DNA of 64,000 nt from Pseudomonas sp. GOM6 (GCF_029537485.1 NZ_JARPUS010000020.1:1-64000); one strand, 5' to 3'; shown: positions 33,914 through 43,558, numbered from the stretch's first letter. Numbers and translations are program-made. Notes: generated by a model from the sequence alone, not told the origin.

Positions 33914-34957
33914 TCACAGACGCGGTGCCGGAACCTGGTCGAGCAGCTGCTGTAGCACCTGGTCTACGGACAGGCCTTCGATATCCAGCTCTGGCGCCAG
34001 GCGTACGCGGTGGCGCAGCACGGCCAATGCGCAGGCCTTGATGTCATCTGGCAACACGAAATCACCACCACGCAGCAGTGCGCGAGCACGACCGCCGCGT
34101 ACCAGGGCGATCGAGGCGCGCGGCCCGGCACCGATGGCCAGGCCTGGCCAGCTGCGGGTCGCGCGCGCCAGGCGTACGGCATAGTCGAGTACCTGCTCAT
34201 CGATGACCAGTTCGCTGGCGATCTTCTGCAGGGCCAGCACGTCCTTGGCCAGCAGTAGGGTACGCAGCGGCGCCACCTCCAGCATGTCGGCCTTGGCCGA
34301 GCGGGTCACCTGGCGTACCAGGTTCAACTCTTCATCGGCCTGCGGGTAATCCATGCGTAGCTTGAGCATGAAACGATCCAGCTCGGCCTCCGGCAGCGGA
34401 TAGGTGCCTTCCTGCTCAATGGGGTTTTGCGTGGCCAGCACCAGGAACGGCTGAGGCACCGGCAGGGCGCGCCCTTCCAGGGTGATCTGGCGTTCCTGCA
34501 TGACTTCCAGCAGGGCAGCCTGGGTCTTGGCCGGGGCGCGGTTGATCTCGTCGGCCAGTAGCAGATTGGTGAAGGCCGGGCCTTTGCGCAGCTTGAACTG
34601 TTCGCTGGCCAGGTCATACACGGCGTGGCCGGTGACATCGCTGGGCATCAGGTCCGGGGTGAACTGGATGCGCGCGAACTCGCCGCCGAAGCACTTGGCC
34701 AGGGCGCGCACCAGCAGGGTCTTGCCCAGACCTGGTACGCCTTCGACCAGGACGTGGCCGCCGGCAACCAGGGCGGTGAGCACATCGTCGATCACCTCGC
34801 GCTGGCCGACCACGGCTTTCTGCAACTCCAGGCGCAGAGCCTGGAGCATCTGGCTTGCGCGTTGGCGCTGCTGAGCTGCCGGGTTGGCGGCCGGTGCCGC
34901 AGAGGTAGGGGCGGCTGGGCTGGTGCCAGGCTGTTCCGGGGTGTGTTCGCTCGTCAT
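33914..34957 (-). CDS. MoxR-family AAA+ ATPase
   Basis: 347 residues. A Pro/Ala-rich tail of about 35 residues precedes the AAA core: Walker A GVPGLGKTLL near 77-86, Walker B LLADEINRAPAKTQAALL, sensor ATQNPIEQEGTYPLPEAELDRF. MoxR ATPases act as chaperones with VWA proteins, here the DUF58 gene downstream. ATG 34957 overlaps the stop of the DUF4350 gene (ATGA). Confidence 0.94.
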   Translation of the reverse strand: MTSEHTPEQPGTSPAAPTSAAPAANPAAQQRQRASQMLQALRLELQKAVVGQREVIDDVLTALVAGGHVLVEGVPGLGKTLLVRALAKCFGGEFARIQFTPDLMPSDVTGHAVYDLASEQFKLRKGPAFTNLLLADEINRAPAKTQAALLEVMQERQITLEGRALPVPQPFLVLATQNPIEQEGTYPLPEAELDRFMLKLRMDYPQADEELNLVRQVTRSAKADMLEVAPLRTLLLAKDVLALQKIASELVIDEQVLDYAVRLARATRSWPGLAIGAGPRASIALVRGGRARALLRGGDFVLPDDIKACALAVLRHRVRLAPELDIEGLSVDQVLQQLLDQVPAPRL

Positions 34958-36180
34958 AGGGCATTCCTGAGGGTTTGCAGGTTGGCGACCTGGCGGGTGA
35001 AGTCGGCGGCTGACAGTTTCTGTGCCGGTGTCGGGCGCATGGCCTGACTGATGGCACTGCTCGGTAGGCGGGTGAGGCGGCCCAGTACCTGCCACTGCTC
35101 GGCCACCGACAGGCGCTCGAAACCGGGGTGGCGGTGACGGGCGCGCCGCTGGATATCGCGTTGCAGGTTGACCAGCAGGTGTTGCTGGCCTGAGCGGCGC
35201 AGCAAAAAGTCGGCACCGGCGCGCAAATGTTCCTCCAGTTGCCGCCGAGCTGCAGTGGTCGGCTCCTGCAGCGGACCGTGGCGCATGCCTACGTGCCATA
35301 ACAGCAACGCGATGAGCAGGGCCAGTGCTGCCAGGGCTGCCGGATAGTGCTTGAACAGTTGGCTGAACAGATCGTCGCGCTGGGAGTCGTAGATCAGCGT
35401 GACGGCGCTGTCCTGCACCAGGTACCAGAGCAGCCAGGCATTGTCGTAGTCGGCGATGCTGTGGTTCTGCCACAGCCAGGCATCGGTCAGCACGGTAATC
35501 AACCCGTCACCATGCTCCAGCTGCAGCATGTGGGTCGACTCGCCGCTGTTGGCCCAGGCATAGGCACGGTCCTTGGAGTCGAACAGGTGGTAGCTGGTGT
35601 CGAACTCGGCGTAGGCCGGAGCCTCTTCGTTTTCCAGGTAGATCTTGGTCAGTTCGGGGTAGCGATCTTCGTCGTCGTCGGCGGCCTGATCGCTTGGAGC
35701 CGCTTCGCTGTCGGATTCGCTCTGCGCCTCGGCATGCTTCGTGTCCTCTGCCTTTTCTTCGGCCTCGGTGGTGTACTGCTGGATGCCCAGGCTGTCGAGC
35801 AACAGATCACCACTGCGGCCTTCTTCTTCGTCCCAGACTTCTTCGGCGACGAATATCAGATGTCCGCCCCTGGCTGCCCAGTCCAGTACCTGTTGGCTTT
35901 GCCGTGGCGTCATGTTGTGTCGGGGGGCGAGCAGCAGCAAGGTCTGGCCAGCAGTCGGCAGGGTCTGTAGCGCTTCCAGGCCGCTGGCGCGGGTAACCTG
36001 CAACTTCTGCTGGCGCAGGAACAGCTCGGCGGCCAGATAGTCGTTACTGCGGGCCTCAGGGGAGGGGCCGTGGTTGACCTCTTCCTCGTAAGGCTGCAGA
36101 TGCTGCAGCGCGTACAGACCAACCCCCACCAGCAGGATCAGCAACAGGCCGAACAGGGCGATCTTCAACGGCCGGGTCAT
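34954..36180 (-). CDS. DUF4350-domain membrane protein
   Basis: 408 residues. N-terminal helix (residues 5-25), an extracytoplasmic domain with LLLLAPRHNMTPRQSQQVLDW (residues spread over about 75-95) typical of DUF4350, an acidic low-complexity stretch (about residues 150-185, Glu/Asp/Ser-rich) and a second helix near 285-305 followed by a cytoplasmic tail. Overlaps both neighbours by 4 bases (ATGA). Part of the six-gene MoxR operon; role unknown. Confidence 0.85.
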   Translation of the reverse strand: MTRPLKIALFGLLLILLVGVGLYALQHLQPYEEEVNHGPSPEARSNDYLAAELFLRQQKLQVTRASGLEALQTLPTAGQTLLLLAPRHNMTPRQSQQVLDWAARGGHLIFVAEEVWDEEEGRSGDLLLDSLGIQQYTTEAEEKAEDTKHAEAQSESDSEAAPSDQAADDDEDRYPELTKIYLENEEAPAYAEFDTSYHLFDSKDRAYAWANSGESTHMLQLEHGDGLITVLTDAWLWQNHSIADYDNAWLLWYLVQDSAVTLIYDSQRDDLFSQLFKHYPAALAALALLIALLLWHVGMRHGPLQEPTTAARRQLEEHLRAGADFLLRRSGQQHLLVNLQRDIQRRARHRHPGFERLSVAEQWQVLGRLTRLPSSAISQAMRPTPAQKLSAADFTRQVANLQTLRNAL

Positions 36181-37766
36181 GCAGTTGCCCTCTGGGCGAA
36201 CAGCTGGCGCCAGGCATCGCAGAGGCCGCGCTTGAGGCGTTCCGGCGGCAGACGGTGGCCATAGGCGAGGTTCTGCCAATGCAAGGTCAGGGCGCGGCTG
36301 AAGCGACTCAGTTCATCACGCTGCAGCTGTTCCACCAGGCGCAGGACCTCGCCTTCAGTGTGCGAACTTTTCAGCGGCAGGCGGCAGTCGTGCAGGAGGT
36401 TGCTTAAAAGGCCGCGGTAGAGCAGGCCGAGGGCCTCGCGCGGGCTGCTATCCCACAGACGCTCGGCCTCGCCGGCGATATCGTCGGGCAGGCTCTCCGG
36501 GGCGATCTCCAGGCCGAACAGTTGGTTCGGCATCTCGCGTACCTTGCGTTGCGGTAGGTCAAGGCGGCCGGCGAAGGTGCTCAACCAATCGCGGTAACGC
36601 CAGATCAGCAGAGCTATCAGCAAGGCCGCAGCTGCCCACAGCAGCACTTCCAGCATCACGGCGAGGATGTCCAGCTTGCTCCACAGGCCGAACAGTTTGG
36701 CGACACTCTCCAGTATGTCGAAGAAGCCCTTGATCTCTTCCTCGCTGGGCTCTTCCGCTTTCTGATCTTCACCGAAGCGCCAGCTTGTAACGGTCTCGCG
36801 GTTGGCGAACGGCGGGGCATCCAGCAACTGGCCGATTGCGTCCTGGGCCTGCTGGCTGGTCAGGGGCTGGTTGAGCAGGCGCGCTGACTCCGGCCCCATG
36901 GGATCATCGGAGGGCAGTGGGCAGCTGCTGCTGGGCAGCTCGTCGGCCATGGCGTCCTGGCCTGGCAGCAGCAGGGTCAGGCTGGCGATGGCCAGGAACA
37001 GTGCATAGGCGCTGCCCAGCAGGCGCTGGCGCAGGCGGCGGAAGGTCAGCTCGACATCCCAGGCCTCAAGTTCGGTGCGCCGGTTGAGGTAGAGGGTAAA
37101 ACCGCAGGCGACGTAGATAGGCTCCCAGAACACCAGGATCAGGGCGTAGACCAGGTTGGACAGGTGTTCCAGCCACAGTTGTTGGTCGCTTTCTGCGTTG
37201 ATCAGGGCCTGCCAGCTCCATTCGACTTGTAGCTGTTGCGGCACCAGCAGGTAGCCGAGGGCAATCAGGCCCGCCCAGAGCAGCATTTCCAGATGGACGC
37301 CAAACACGGTGAGCCAGGCAGAAGCGCCGGCATGTCGCTGGCCCAGTACCACCAGGCGCTTGCTGCGCGTCTGGCCGCTCAGGCCTTCGAGTTGCAGAAC
37401 CGGCAGGTCGAAGCTGCGGGTGGGGCTGAGGCGACGCCAGGTGAGGCTGGCAAACAGCTGGGGCTTGAGCAGGCGCGGCAGGGCTTTGAGTGACTCCCTG
37501 AGCGTCGGCGCATCACCGAACAGGGCCTGGGAGAGGATATGCAGTGGCAATCTTTCCCAGGCCGGTTTGAGCCACCAGAACAGCAGTACGGCGATACTCG
37601 GGTACTGCCAGAGCAGGGCGCTCAGCAGGGCGAAGATCGGCAGGGTCAGCAACGCCCAGCTGGCCATCAGCAGACCGAGGTGACGGCGCGCCAACAGCAC
37701 GCCCAGGTCGATGGCTTCCCAGGCCGTACGTGGGCGAATGGCGACGCTGGCGTCAGTCAGGCGCAT
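36177..37766 (-). CDS. DUF4129-domain membrane protein
   Basis: 529 residues, several N-terminal membrane helices (residues 30-60, 165-185, 200-250 region), a long loop, another helix near 385-405, and a C-terminal DUF4129 segment (EAERLWDSSPREALGLLYRGLL). DUF4129 is normally found with transglutaminase-like or MoxR partners; no transglutaminase is encoded here. ATG 37766 overlaps spoIIM-like gene by 14 bases; a TTG 18 bases further upstream is an alternative. Confidence 0.85.
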   Translation of the reverse strand: MRLTDASVAIRPRTAWEAIDLGVLLARRHLGLLMASWALLTLPIFALLSALLWQYPSIAVLLFWWLKPAWERLPLHILSQALFGDAPTLRESLKALPRLLKPQLFASLTWRRLSPTRSFDLPVLQLEGLSGQTRSKRLVVLGQRHAGASAWLTVFGVHLEMLLWAGLIALGYLLVPQQLQVEWSWQALINAESDQQLWLEHLSNLVYALILVFWEPIYVACGFTLYLNRRTELEAWDVELTFRRLRQRLLGSAYALFLAIASLTLLLPGQDAMADELPSSSCPLPSDDPMGPESARLLNQPLTSQQAQDAIGQLLDAPPFANRETVTSWRFGEDQKAEEPSEEEIKGFFDILESVAKLFGLWSKLDILAVMLEVLLWAAAALLIALLIWRYRDWLSTFAGRLDLPQRKVREMPNQLFGLEIAPESLPDDIAGEAERLWDSSPREALGLLYRGLLSNLLHDCRLPLKSSHTEGEVLRLVEQLQRDELSRFSRALTLHWQNLAYGHRLPPERLKRGLCDAWRQLFAQRATA

Positions 37767-38733
37767 AGCGGCTGCGTCCGGCAAGCAGGAAGTAGGCGAG
37801 CACCATTAGCCACAGGCCGCCGCCCACCCAGTACTTGATGCTGGCATCGGCGTAGGTCATCGATGACCAGTAGGCCTCGATGAAGGCAGCGATGAGCAGG
37901 AACAGGATGACCCCGGCCACCAGCTGAATGCTCTTGCCGGCGGCCTGGCGCAGAGCCTCGCCGCGGCGCAGGCGGCCGGGGGCGAGCAGTGCCCAGCCCA
38001 GCTTGAGCCCGGCCGCCCCGGCGAAAGCGATGGCGGTGAGCTCGAAGGCGCCGTGGCCGATGACGAAGGACCAGAAGGTTTCGCTGTAGCCGATACGGGT
38101 CAGGTGGCCGGCGACTGCGCCGATCACCAGGCCGTTGTAGAGCAGGAAGAACAGGCTGCCGAGGCCGAACAGCAGGCCACTGGCGAAGGTCTGGAAGGCG
38201 ATGCCGATGTTGTTCATCACATAGAAGCCGAACATCATCCAGTCGTCGCCGGAATCGCGCTCGGCGAAGCGGCCAATCCGCCGCGCTGCCGGGTCGTACA
38301 TTTCTTCCATGTCGCGCACCTGATCCGCTGCCATCAGCGAGTAAATCAGCTCGGGAAACTGCCAGGTAAGCAGCCCCATCAGCAGCAGGCTGCCGAAGAA
38401 CAGCAGGGCGCCGGCCAGTACGGCTCGCCATTCCTGGCGTACCAGTTGGGGAAAGCCGGCAATCACGAAACGGATGATCTGTGCACCCAGGTGGCTGCGG
38501 TGACGGTAGAACTGCTGGTGACCGCGCATGGCCAACTGTTGCAGTTGGTCGATCAGGTGGCTGCTGTAACCGCGCTCGCCGGCCAGCGCCAGATGCTGGC
38601 AGATGCGCCGGTAATCGCTGGCGAAGCGCTCGCTGTCGGAGCGCTCGACCTTGCCTTGTTCCAACTGGTCCAGACGCTTGGCGAAGTCTTGCCAGTCGGC
38701 GGCGTGGCGCTGTTCGAACAGATGCTGTTTCAT
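37753..38733 (-). CDS. SpoIIM/stage II sporulation M-like membrane protein
   Basis: 326 residues. A soluble, charged N-terminal section of about 105 residues and then five or six helices including FLLYNGLVIGAVAGHLTRIG and GHGAFELTAIAFAGAAGLKLG, the SpoIIM-type signature. In non-sporulating bacteria it accompanies RDD and MoxR genes. Its ATG overlaps the RDD stop by 4 bases. Confidence 0.9.
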   Translation of the reverse strand: MKQHLFEQRHAADWQDFAKRLDQLEQGKVERSDSERFASDYRRICQHLALAGERGYSSHLIDQLQQLAMRGHQQFYRHRSHLGAQIIRFVIAGFPQLVRQEWRAVLAGALLFFGSLLLMGLLTWQFPELIYSLMAADQVRDMEEMYDPAARRIGRFAERDSGDDWMMFGFYVMNNIGIAFQTFASGLLFGLGSLFFLLYNGLVIGAVAGHLTRIGYSETFWSFVIGHGAFELTAIAFAGAAGLKLGWALLAPGRLRRGEALRQAAGKSIQLVAGVILFLLIAAFIEAYWSSMTYADASIKYWVGGGLWLMVLAYFLLAGRSRYAPD

Positions 38734-39443
38734 GCCGACCCCAATAGCCCGCGGGCGATACCATGCAGGCGCGCCTCGGCATGTTCCGGCAGGCTTTGCA
38801 ACGGCTCGGCAAGGATGCTGGCCAGTTCGGCACGACGTGCACCGGAGAGGTTTTCACCGCGCTCGGCGAAGTCGAGTACGGCGCGCTGCTCGGCCAGGCT
38901 GAGCGGGAAGGGCGCGCGTTCGGCGTCGGCTTCCGGCAGTTGCGGACGCTTGGTGGGTTCATCGCGATACACCACCAGGGTGCCGGCAGCCAGATCACCG
39001 AGGCGCTTGAAGGTCGGATGGCTCAGGCTGCTGATGGCACCCAGGCAGTAGGCGAACGGCAGCATGTCGACGAAGCGCAGCAGGTTGCGGGTCAGCGAGG
39101 ATGCCCAGCCCACCGGCGTGCCGTCGTCGTGTACCACGCGCAGGCCCATGACCTTCTTGCCGGGGGTACGGCCCTGGTAGAGCACCTCGAACAGCACCGG
39201 ATACCACCAGTTGACCAGAAAATAGATAAGGGTACCGAGGCCAGCGCCAAATTGGCCGAGCAAGGCCAGCAGGACGAAGGTGAGCAGCAGAATGGCGCCG
39301 CGGATCAGCAGGTCGATGGCGAAGGCCAGGCTGCGCGGCAGCAGGCCTGCCGGGCGCAGAATCAGGTCGATACCTTCCGGCGTTTCCACCTGGTGGCGTG
39401 TATCCAGCAAGGTTGCTGTGACGGGTGGCAGGGTGGCGGACAT
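38730..39443 (-). CDS. RDD-family membrane protein, first gene of the MoxR operon
   Basis: 237 residues. The RDD domain is clear: GLLPRSLAFAIDLLIRG (Arg, Asp, Asp positions), a second helix pair, then GRTPGKKVMGLRVVHDDG. C-terminal half is soluble. First of six genes joined by 4- to 14-bp overlaps or short gaps; its promoter should be in the 87 bp before it, which also hold the terminator of the upstream gene. Confidence 0.9.
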   Translation of the reverse strand: MSATLPPVTATLLDTRHQVETPEGIDLILRPAGLLPRSLAFAIDLLIRGAILLLTFVLLALLGQFGAGLGTLIYFLVNWWYPVLFEVLYQGRTPGKKVMGLRVVHDDGTPVGWASSLTRNLLRFVDMLPFAYCLGAISSLSHPTFKRLGDLAAGTLVVYRDEPTKRPQLPEADAERAPFPLSLAEQRAVLDFAERGENLSGARRAELASILAEPLQSLPEHAEARLHGIARGLLGSA

Positions 39444-39491
39444 CGGTCTACTGCATCGAAGAAAGCCTGATGCTAGCCAGCAGCAGGGGGC

Positions 39492-39520
39492 AAAGCAAAC
39501 GGGCCGACCAATACGGCCCG
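39492..39520 (-). terminator. Terminator of the DUF membrane-protein gene
   Basis: On the minus strand CGGGCCG, seven-base loop, CGGCCCG, then TTTGCTTT; located 11 bases beyond the stop at 39531. Confidence 0.78.
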
Positions 39521-39530
39521 AATAATGACG

Positions 39531-40337
39531 TCAGTTGGCGGGTGGCGGCAGTACGCCGAAGATGCGGTTGTACAGCACACCGATCATCACGATCACCATC
39601 GGTAGGGTCCAGATCAGGCCGAGACCCAGCGGCAACATGCTGATCCACAGGATGATGTTCATCACCACGAACAGGAAGAACACCTTGAACCAGTGCTGAG
39701 TGATGGCTTTACAGGACACCAGCATGGCCTGCCAGGGAGACAGTTTGCGCTCGACCACCAGCGGGATGGTCAGCAATGTGGCGATCGACAGGTAGATGCC
39801 GGGCAGCACGAACAGCATGAAGCCGATGACGATGGCGAGGGTGGTCAGCAGGCCTGCGCCGAGCAGCGGTAGCGTGCGGTTGAAGTGGCTAAAAATTTCG
39901 GCGAAGCGCAGTGGCTGGCCGGCGGCCTGGCGAATGCCGATCATGTTGAAACCGGCCATAAAGGGGTAGGTGAGTGCCAGCATGACCAGCGAACTGATGA
40001 TGGTGATAAGCAGCAGTCCGGCGACACCGGCTACCGCCGCGCTCTCACCGCCACCGAGGGCGGCCAGGCCAAAGGCGCCGACACCTAATATCAGGGTGAC
40101 CAGGTAGAGCGCCATCTGCGCGCCTATCATCACGCCGAGGTAGGCGAAGAAGCCGCCCCAGATCAGCCCCTTGGTGCCCTTGGTTTTGCGCCAAGCCTCA
40201 CCGAGCAGGTCGAAGATGGCGAAGTTGTAGCCGCGGGTCAGGGCTTCTTCGATGGACAGTGCCTGGCCGGGGGCGGCCTTTTCCATCAGTTCGCTGCCGG
40301 GTACGGAATAGGGGTTTTGAATTGCTACTTCAGTCAT
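39531..40337 (-). CDS. Multi-spanning membrane protein of unknown function
   Basis: 268 residues with about six hydrophobic segments after a soluble N-terminus of about 55 residues. The pattern (FAIFDLLGEAWRKTKGTKGLIWGG..., later FMLFVLPGIYLSIATLLTIPLVVERKLSPWQAM, written here in pieces) resembles the DUF975/YciC-like family of integral membrane proteins. ATG 40337 fits the AGGGA spacing better than ATG 40346. It precedes the MoxR operon but is separated from it by a terminator. Confidence 0.75.
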   Translation of the reverse strand: MTEVAIQNPYSVPGSELMEKAAPGQALSIEEALTRGYNFAIFDLLGEAWRKTKGTKGLIWGGFFAYLGVMIGAQMALYLVTLILGVGAFGLAALGGGESAAVAGVAGLLLITIISSLVMLALTYPFMAGFNMIGIRQAAGQPLRFAEIFSHFNRTLPLLGAGLLTTLAIVIGFMLFVLPGIYLSIATLLTIPLVVERKLSPWQAMLVSCKAITQHWFKVFFLFVVMNIILWISMLPLGLGLIWTLPMVIVMIGVLYNRIFGVLPPPAN

Positions 40338-40478
40338 GAGCGACATTCCCTGGTCGTGGAGTGGTTCCGAGGCGGCATCCTAGCGACAGTGGCCACGCGC
40401 CAGCAAGTGCGGTCAGCAGGGCGCGTGAGCCATATCATGCTTTGTTAGACTGCCGACCCGACTGTTCGAGGATTGCCC

Positions 40479-41912
40479 ATGAGCTCCAGCATCTTCTGGT
40501 ACGACTACGAAACCACCGGCATCAACCCGCGCTGTGATCGTCCGCTGCAGGTGGCCGGCATTCGTACCGATGAGCAGCTCAACGAGATCGGTGAGCCGAT
40601 CAATCTCTACTGCCGTCCGGGTGACGATATCCTGCCCCATCCGGCGGCCTGTCGAATTACCGGCATCACCCCGCAGGTGCTGGAGGAAAAAGGGCTGGCA
40701 GAGGCTGAGTTCATGGCCAGGGTGCATGCCGAGCTGGCCATGCCCGGCACCTGCACGGCCGGTTACAACAGCCTGCGTTTCGATGACGAGGTGACGCGTT
40801 ACAGTCTCTACCGCAACTTCTACGACCCCTATGCCCGCGAATGGCAGGGTGGCAACAGTCGCTGGGATCTGATCGATCTTGTGCGGGCCGCTTATGCCCT
40901 GCGTCCGGAAGGTATTGAATGGCCGCAGGACGAGGAGGGGCGGGTTTCGCTCAAGCTCGAACGGCTTACGGTGGCCAATGGCATCGATCATGGTCAGGCG
41001 CACGATGCGCTGTCGGATGTGCGAGCGACCATTGGCTTGGCTCGCTTGCTCAAGCACTGCCAGCCCCGTCTCTATGACTACCTGTACCAATTGCGCAGTA
41101 AAGCCAAGGTGGCTGAACAGGTTCGCTTGCTGCAGCCACTGGTGCATGTGTCCGGGCGTTTCGCCGGCAGTCGTCACTATTTGGCCGTGGTCCAGCCGCT
41201 GGCCTGGCATCCACGCAATCGCAATGCATTGATCGTGTGTGACCTGCAGAGTGACCTGCAACCACTGCTGGAGCTGGATGCTGAGACGCTGCGTAAGCGC
41301 CTCTACACACGTCGCGATGAATTGGCCGAGGGTGAGTTGCCGGTGCCGCTCAAGCTCCTGCATATCAACCGCTGCCCGGTAATTGCCCCGCTCAAGGTAT
41401 TGCGCGCGGAAGATGTGGAACGCCTGCAGTTGGATATGGGCGAGTATGAGCGGCGCGCCGAGTTGCTCCGTGGGCAGCTGCCGTTGTGGCAGGGAAAGCT
41501 GACGGATATATACGGCAGTGAAGATTTCGAACCGCTGACTGATCCCGAACAGCAACTGTATTCGGGCTTTATTGGCGATCGTGATCGCAGGTTGTGTGAG
41601 CAGGTGCGCCAGGCTTCGCCGCAGGAGTTGGCCTCCCAGCAGTGGATGTTCGCGGATGAGCGTTTGCCGGAACTGTTATTCCGCTATCGGGCGCGTAACT
41701 TTCCGCACTCTCTGAGTGCAGAGGAAAAACAGGCATGGAAGTCTTTTTGCTGGGCGCGCCTGAATGATGTCGCCCTGGGGGCGCCGAATACTCTGGATAA
41801 CTTTGCCGCTGCATTTGCCGAGCAGTGGCCGCAGGCTTCGCAGGAGCAGCAGGCCGTATTGTTGGCGTGGCAGGCTCATCTGGAGTCTGTTAAGCAGCGT
41901 TATGGCGGTTGA
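40479..41912 (+). CDS. sbcB: Exodeoxyribonuclease I
   Basis: 477 residues. 3'-5' single-strand DNA exonuclease involved in recombination and mismatch repair. The DEDD residues are in FWYDYETTGINP (residues 6-17), GYNSLRFDDEV, and HDALSDVRATIGLARL; the SH3-like and C-terminal domains are present. GAGGA is 6 bases before ATG 40479. Convergent with mvaT. Confidence 0.95.
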   Translation: MSSSIFWYDYETTGINPRCDRPLQVAGIRTDEQLNEIGEPINLYCRPGDDILPHPAACRITGITPQVLEEKGLAEAEFMARVHAELAMPGTCTAGYNSLRFDDEVTRYSLYRNFYDPYAREWQGGNSRWDLIDLVRAAYALRPEGIEWPQDEEGRVSLKLERLTVANGIDHGQAHDALSDVRATIGLARLLKHCQPRLYDYLYQLRSKAKVAEQVRLLQPLVHVSGRFAGSRHYLAVVQPLAWHPRNRNALIVCDLQSDLQPLLELDAETLRKRLYTRRDELAEGELPVPLKLLHINRCPVIAPLKVLRAEDVERLQLDMGEYERRAELLRGQLPLWQGKLTDIYGSEDFEPLTDPEQQLYSGFIGDRDRRLCEQVRQASPQELASQQWMFADERLPELLFRYRARNFPHSLSAEEKQAWKSFCWARLNDVALGAPNTLDNFAAAFAEQWPQASQEQQAVLLAWQAHLESVKQRYGG

Positions 41913-41920
41913 TGGAAAAC

Positions 41921-41948
41921 AAAAAAGCCGGCATCTGCCGGCTTTTTT
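41921..41948. terminator. Bidirectional terminator between sbcB and mvaT
   Basis: AAAAAAGCCGGCA-TC-TGCCGGCTTTTTT; perfect stem with A/T tracts on both strands. Confidence 0.95.
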
Positions 41949-41961
41949 CTGGGTATGACGC

Positions 41962-42339
41962 TTAGCCCAGCAGTGTGACCCAGCTTTCCACGGTGTCGGC
42001 ACCCCACTTGGCTTTCCACTCTTTCAGCGTTTTGTGGTTGCCGCCCTTGGTTTCGATCACTTCGCCAGTGTTCGGATTTTTGTATTGCTTGACCTTGCGC
42101 GCACGCTTGCCGCTTGCCGGCTTGGCAGCGCGGGTTGCTTTACCAGACTTGGCCGCTTCGGGGTCGAGCAGGGCGATGATGTCGCGCAGGGATTTCTGAT
42201 ATTCGCCCATCAGGGTGCGCAGTTTGCCTTCGAATTCCAGCTCTTTCTTCAGTTTGTCATCTTGGGAGAGGTTCTTCAGGCGCTCCTGAAGTTCCTTGAT
42301 GGCTTCTTCTGTGGCGCGATATTCATTGATCAGGGACAT
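41962..42339 (-). CDS. mvaT: H-NS-family xenogeneic silencer MvaT
   Basis: 125 residues: N-terminal coiled-coil dimerisation domain (SLINEYRATEEAIKELQERL) and a C-terminal DNA-binding domain with KQYKNPNTGEVIETKGGNH and TLKEWKAKWG, the Lys network and the Gly-Asn of the AT-pincer motif. MvaT silences AT-rich genes and in P. aeruginosa affects RsmZ and quorum sensing. The protein is MvaT rather than MvaU by its N-terminus. A 341-bp AT-enriched region precedes it. Confidence 0.95.
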   Translation of the reverse strand: MSLINEYRATEEAIKELQERLKNLSQDDKLKKELEFEGKLRTLMGEYQKSLRDIIALLDPEAAKSGKATRAAKPASGKRARKVKQYKNPNTGEVIETKGGNHKTLKEWKAKWGADTVESWVTLLG

Positions 42340-42680
42340 GTTGTTCTACCTTGAATGGTCAGCTGCAGATGTAAAGTGCCCTGATAATAGACAGGCGTAT
42401 TGATCAAGTAAATAACGCAGATAACTTTTGTCGGGATTATTATCGGTCGCGACGCCTTGAATATAGGGGGCAGGACTTTCCAAATGTTGCGCAGTTGCAC
42501 GCAGCTTGTCGTGGTGGGTAACTCTTGGGCGAGCGTTGAAGTTTCTAGTGCGACCAGTCATCTTTAATTCGATGCTTGTCCAGCGCCTGACCTGATTCTG
42601 TGTAAGAAGTGTCTGCGCTCGACGCCTCTACCCGTAGAACCTAGAATGGCGCCCCGCGAAGTTTCTGGAGTCTCTTTCTC
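42340..42680. other. 341-bp intergenic region between divergent mvaT and purU
   Basis: The mvaT-proximal 90 bases are AT-richer than the surroundings (TAATAGACAGGCGTATTGATC and AAGTAAATAACG stretches) and probably contain the autoregulated mvaT promoter. No repeats or ORF worth calling were seen. Confidence 0.45.
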
Positions 42681-43532
42681 ATGCGCACTTTTCGGCTGGT
42701 TATCGCCTGCCCGGACCGCGTTGGCATTGTCGCCAAGGTCAGTAATTTCCTGGCTACCTATAACGGTTGGATTACCGAGGCCAGTCATCATTCCGATACC
42801 CAGACTGGTTGGTTTTTTATGCGTCACGAGATTCGGGCGGATTCCCTGCCGTTCGATCTGGAGGGTTTCCGTCAAGCCTTCGGACCTATTGCCCGTGAGT
42901 TCTCCATGGAGTGGCGTGTCACCGATTCTTCCCAGCAGAAACGCGTGGTGCTGATGGCCAGTCGCGAGTCGCATTGCCTGGCGGACCTGCTGCACCGCTG
43001 GCACAGCGATGAACTCGACTGCGAAATTCCTTGTGTGATCTCCAATCACAATGACCTGCGCAGCATGGTCGAATGGCATGGCATTCCTTTCCACCATGTG
43101 CCGGTCGACCCGCAGGACAAGGCACCGGCTTTCGCCGAAGTGGCTCGTCTAGTGGGCGAGTGCCAGGCCGATGCCGTGGTACTGGCGCGCTACATGCAGA
43201 TTCTGCCGCCGCAGCTGTGCCAGGAGTTTGCCGGGAGGGTGATCAACATCCACCACAGCTTCCTGCCGTCCTTCGTGGGGGCCAAGCCTTATCACCAGGC
43301 CTCCATGCGGGGCGTCAAGCTGATTGGCGCCACCTGCCATTACGTGACCGAAGAACTGGATGCCGGCCCCATCATCGAGCAGGACGTGGTGCGGGTCACC
43401 CATCGAGACAGCATTGAAGACATGGTGCGCTTGGGGCGTGATGTCGAAAAAATGGCCCTGGCCCGTGGGCTACGCTATCACTTGGAAGACCGCGTGCTGG
43501 TACACGACAACAAGACGGTAGTGTTCGACTGA
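42681..43532 (+). CDS. purU: Formyltetrahydrofolate deformylase
   Basis: 283 residues. Hydrolyses 10-formyl-THF to formate and THF, balancing one-carbon pools. N-terminal ACT domain (LVIACPDRVGIVAKVSNFLA) and C-terminal formyltransferase-like domain with RYMQILPPQLCQEFAGRVINIHHSFLPSF in two blocks (HHSFLP and the Asp of VTEELDAGPII). Length is standard. Start ATG with GGAG 11 bases upstream. Confidence 0.96.
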   Translation: MRTFRLVIACPDRVGIVAKVSNFLATYNGWITEASHHSDTQTGWFFMRHEIRADSLPFDLEGFRQAFGPIAREFSMEWRVTDSSQQKRVVLMASRESHCLADLLHRWHSDELDCEIPCVISNHNDLRSMVEWHGIPFHHVPVDPQDKAPAFAEVARLVGECQADAVVLARYMQILPPQLCQEFAGRVINIHHSFLPSFVGAKPYHQASMRGVKLIGATCHYVTEELDAGPIIEQDVVRVTHRDSIEDMVRLGRDVEKMALARGLRYHLEDRVLVHDNKTVVFD

Positions 43533-43558
43533 CCGTCGCCACGCGGCAGGAGGACGAT

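Noticed and set aside
40413..41555. 380-codon frame antisense to sbcB
   Set aside because: No motif, no SD, and ExoI on the other strand has its full set of catalytic residues.
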